From Acetobacteraceae bacterium (lineage in GTDB: Bacteria; Pseudomonadota; Alphaproteobacteria; Acetobacterales; Acetobacteraceae), in the NCBI GenBank assembly GCA_003164305.1, contig PLSZ01000186.1, positions 1-6,953 of the forward strand: DNA of 6,953 nt, given 5' to 3'. This document shows positions 5,942 through 6,953 of the stretch, piece after piece. The position numbers and the translations under genes were made by a program. How positions within the stretch are numbered: position 1 is the stretch's first letter; every line of letters begins with the position of its first letter. The notes beneath the pieces were generated by a model. That model saw only the letters and a program-made list of their open reading frames with translations. It was not told where the DNA came from and did not search any database.

Positions 5942-6277
5942 TTGACCGAGCCCAGGGTCAAGGCGGGCCTGTGGGTCAGCATGGCGCTGCGCATGGGGGA
6001 CCGGGATGGTCGCCCCGGCATGGTGCTTCGCAAGGGCGATCCGGATGCCGGCGGCGTGTTGGTGGTGTTGCACGGGCGTGAGGGCATGGTCGTGTTGTCG
6101 CAGGTGCGCGACGCCCATGGAGAGGTCGCGTGGATGCGCGGCACGGGGGCCGCTCCGGTCGATCAGGCGGCGGCGGACGCTTATGTCGCGCGGCAGGTAA
6201 AGTTCGATCCGGACATCTGGGTGCTGGAATTCGAGGCGCCCGATTTGCTGCCGCCGTTCGAGGCGAAGCTGATTTGA
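5942..6277 (+). CDS. DUF1491 family protein
   Basis: A 111-residue protein of unknown function. It matches what I know of DUF1491, a small alphaproteobacterial family: it opens with TEPRVKAGLWVSMALR, continues with GRPGMVLRKGDPDAGGVLVVLHGREGMVVLSQVRDAHGEVAWMRGTG, and ends with ADAYVARQVKFDPDIWVLEFEAPD. No signal peptide, membrane segment or obvious catalytic motif is visible, so it is probably cytosolic. The start is uncertain. Family members begin at the TEPR..KAG position, which favours the TTG at 5942, but no ribosome site is evident. The frame is open upstream to an ATG at 5879, preceded by a G-rich run. That start would add 21 residues, most of them encoded by the right end of repeat copy B. 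The gene stands alone between the repeat and a GC-rich spacer. Confidence 0.82.
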   Translation: MTEPRVKAGLWVSMALRMGDRDGRPGMVLRKGDPDAGGVLVVLHGREGMVVLSQVRDAHGEVAWMRGTGAAPVDQAAADAYVARQVKFDPDIWVLEFEAPDLLPPFEAKLI

Positions 6278-6307
6278 GCGGACCGGCCTGACCGATCGTT
6301 CGCCTGG

Positions 6308-6355
6308 GCGTCCACGGGGGCGTCCACGGGGGCGTCCACGGGGGCGTCCACGGGG
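6308..6355. repeat. 12-bp perfect tandem repeat, four units
   Basis: GCGTCCACGGGG occurs four times without change (6308-6319, 6320-6331, 6332-6343, 6344-6355), followed by a decayed partial unit. It lies between the DUF1491 gene and the GFA gene. Its minus-strand reading gives PVDA repeats, but there is no supported gene there. Confidence 0.95.
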
Positions 6356-6377
6356 CGGGCCCACGGAGGCGGGCCCG
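6356..6377 (+). terminator. GC-rich hairpin after DUF1491, possible weak terminator
   Basis: CGGGCCC (6356-6362) can pair with GGGCCCG (6371-6377) across an 8-base loop. No T-run follows, so it is not a classical intrinsic terminator. It could equally be a by-product of the neighbouring GC-rich tandem repeat. Confidence 0.3.
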
Positions 6378-6435
6378 GATCGAAATCTGGTGGCCGGGCG
6401 CGGTGAATTCTGTCAGGCTCCGTCGATCGTTTCAC

Positions 6436-6441
6436 GGGGAG
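6436..6441 (+). promoter_or_regulatory. Ribosome binding site of the GFA-family gene
   Basis: GGGGAG lies seven bases before the ATG at 6449, with an A-rich spacer. This supports the chosen start. Confidence 0.7.
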
Positions 6442-6448
6442 ACAAAAC

Positions 6449-6862
6449 ATGGCGAAGTTCGAGGGCGGCTGTTCCTGCGGCAAAGTGCGCTATAGTTCGG
6501 ACGCCGATCCGATTTTCTCGGGGATATGCCACTGCAAGTCCTGCCAGAAAACCACCGGCACATCGTTTTCGGTCGTGGTCGCGGTCCCCGCCCCGTCGTT
6601 GACGCTCACCGGTGAGGTCAAGGTGTTCGACGCCAAGGGCGATACCGGACAGGCGGTGCATTCCACGTTCTGTCCGAACTGCGGCTCCCCCGTGCTCGGC
6701 ACCGCCGAGATCATGCAAGATGTCGTGATGATCCGCGCCGGCACGTTGGATGACGCCAGCACGTTGAAGCCGGCGATGGAGATTTATTGCGACAGCAAGC
6801 AGCCCTGGGTTTCGCTCGGCGGCGGTTTGCAAAGCTTCCCCAAAATGCCTGGCCCTGGCTGA
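6449..6862 (+). CDS. GFA (Gfa/CENP-V) family zinc-binding protein
   Basis: A 137-residue cytosolic protein of the glutathione-dependent formaldehyde-activating enzyme/centromere protein V family. The zinc ligands are all present: C8 and C10 in GGCSCGKVRY, C27, C29 and C32 in GICHCKSCQKTTG, and C75 and C78 in FCPNCGSPV. This gives seven cysteines for the usual two zinc sites. The characteristic FCPNCGSP and VVMIRAGTLDD segments and the C-terminal EIYCDSKQPW are also typical. The founding Gfa enzyme was reported to speed formation of S-hydroxymethylglutathione, but most small family members, like this one, have no proven substrate. The length is normal for the family. The gene has its own ribosome site and 171 bp of upstream spacer, so it is probably transcribed separately from DUF1491. 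Confidence 0.93.
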   Translation: MAKFEGGCSCGKVRYSSDADPIFSGICHCKSCQKTTGTSFSVVVAVPAPSLTLTGEVKVFDAKGDTGQAVHSTFCPNCGSPVLGTAEIMQDVVMIRAGTLDDASTLKPAMEIYCDSKQPWVSLGGGLQSFPKMPGPG

Positions 6863-6930
6863 GATCGGGCTGGTCTGAGAGCAGGAGTCGCTGAGCTCAG
6901 GCAACGGCCGGGAATAAACGAGTTCCCCGG

Positions 6931-6953
6931 GTCGAGCCCCATACGTGCTAAAA
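6931..6953. repeat. Possible left end of a third palindromic repeat copy, cut by the window edge
   Basis: The last bases (TCGAGCCCCATA, then CGTGCTAAAA) resemble the left flank of copy A at 2335-2354 (TCGACCCCATA, then GGCGCAAAA), allowing two single-base gaps. The match is short and imperfect. Confidence 0.3.

Noticed and set aside
6891..6900. A perfect 10-bp palindrome (CTGAGCTCAG) after the GFA gene
   Set aside because: It is short, has no loop or T-run for a terminator and no second half-site for an operator; it could easily arise by chance.

Overview
The window looks like chromosomal DNA from a GC-rich alphaproteobacterium, probably of the Rhodospirillales/Acetobacteraceae type. This rests on the GC-rich codon use, the tatB-tatC-serS order, the presence of a DUF1491 protein (a family I know mainly from Alphaproteobacteria), and the style of the palindromic repeats. 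The taxonomic placement is an inference.

Left part (1-2162, minus strand): a conserved housekeeping cluster transcribed right to left, tatB -> tatC -> serS. serS runs off the left edge. TatB and TatC form the substrate receptor of the twin-arginine translocase. SerS charges tRNA-Ser. No tatA gene is visible next to tatB.

Divergent intergenic region (2163-2693): no convincing gene. It holds the first copy (A) of a roughly 180-bp palindromic repeat, whose left side carries a 22-bp tandem duplication.

Centre (2694-5707, plus strand): a tightly packed three-gene operon. It encodes a periplasmic SIMPL-domain (DUF541) protein, a cytosolic protein joining TPRs to a glycosyltransferase-like C-terminal domain, and a membrane-anchored periplasmic TPR protein. 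The first two genes overlap by one base and the last two are 9 bp apart. None has a well-defined function; together they suggest an envelope- or glycan-related module. Each gene carries short tandem duplications of codon-multiple length near its N-terminus.

Right part (5708-6953): a second copy (B) of the palindromic repeat lies just after the operon, in the same orientation as copy A, so the operon is bracketed by direct copies. Next come a DUF1491 gene directly abutting the repeat, a 12-bp x 4 tandem repeat with a GC-rich hairpin, and a gene for a small zinc-binding GFA/CENP-V-type protein. The last ~23 bp resemble the left flank of copy A and may be the start of a third copy cut by the window edge.

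The protein-coding content is mostly ordinary. The least understood parts are the SIMPL/TPR-GT/TPR operon and the repeat family around it.
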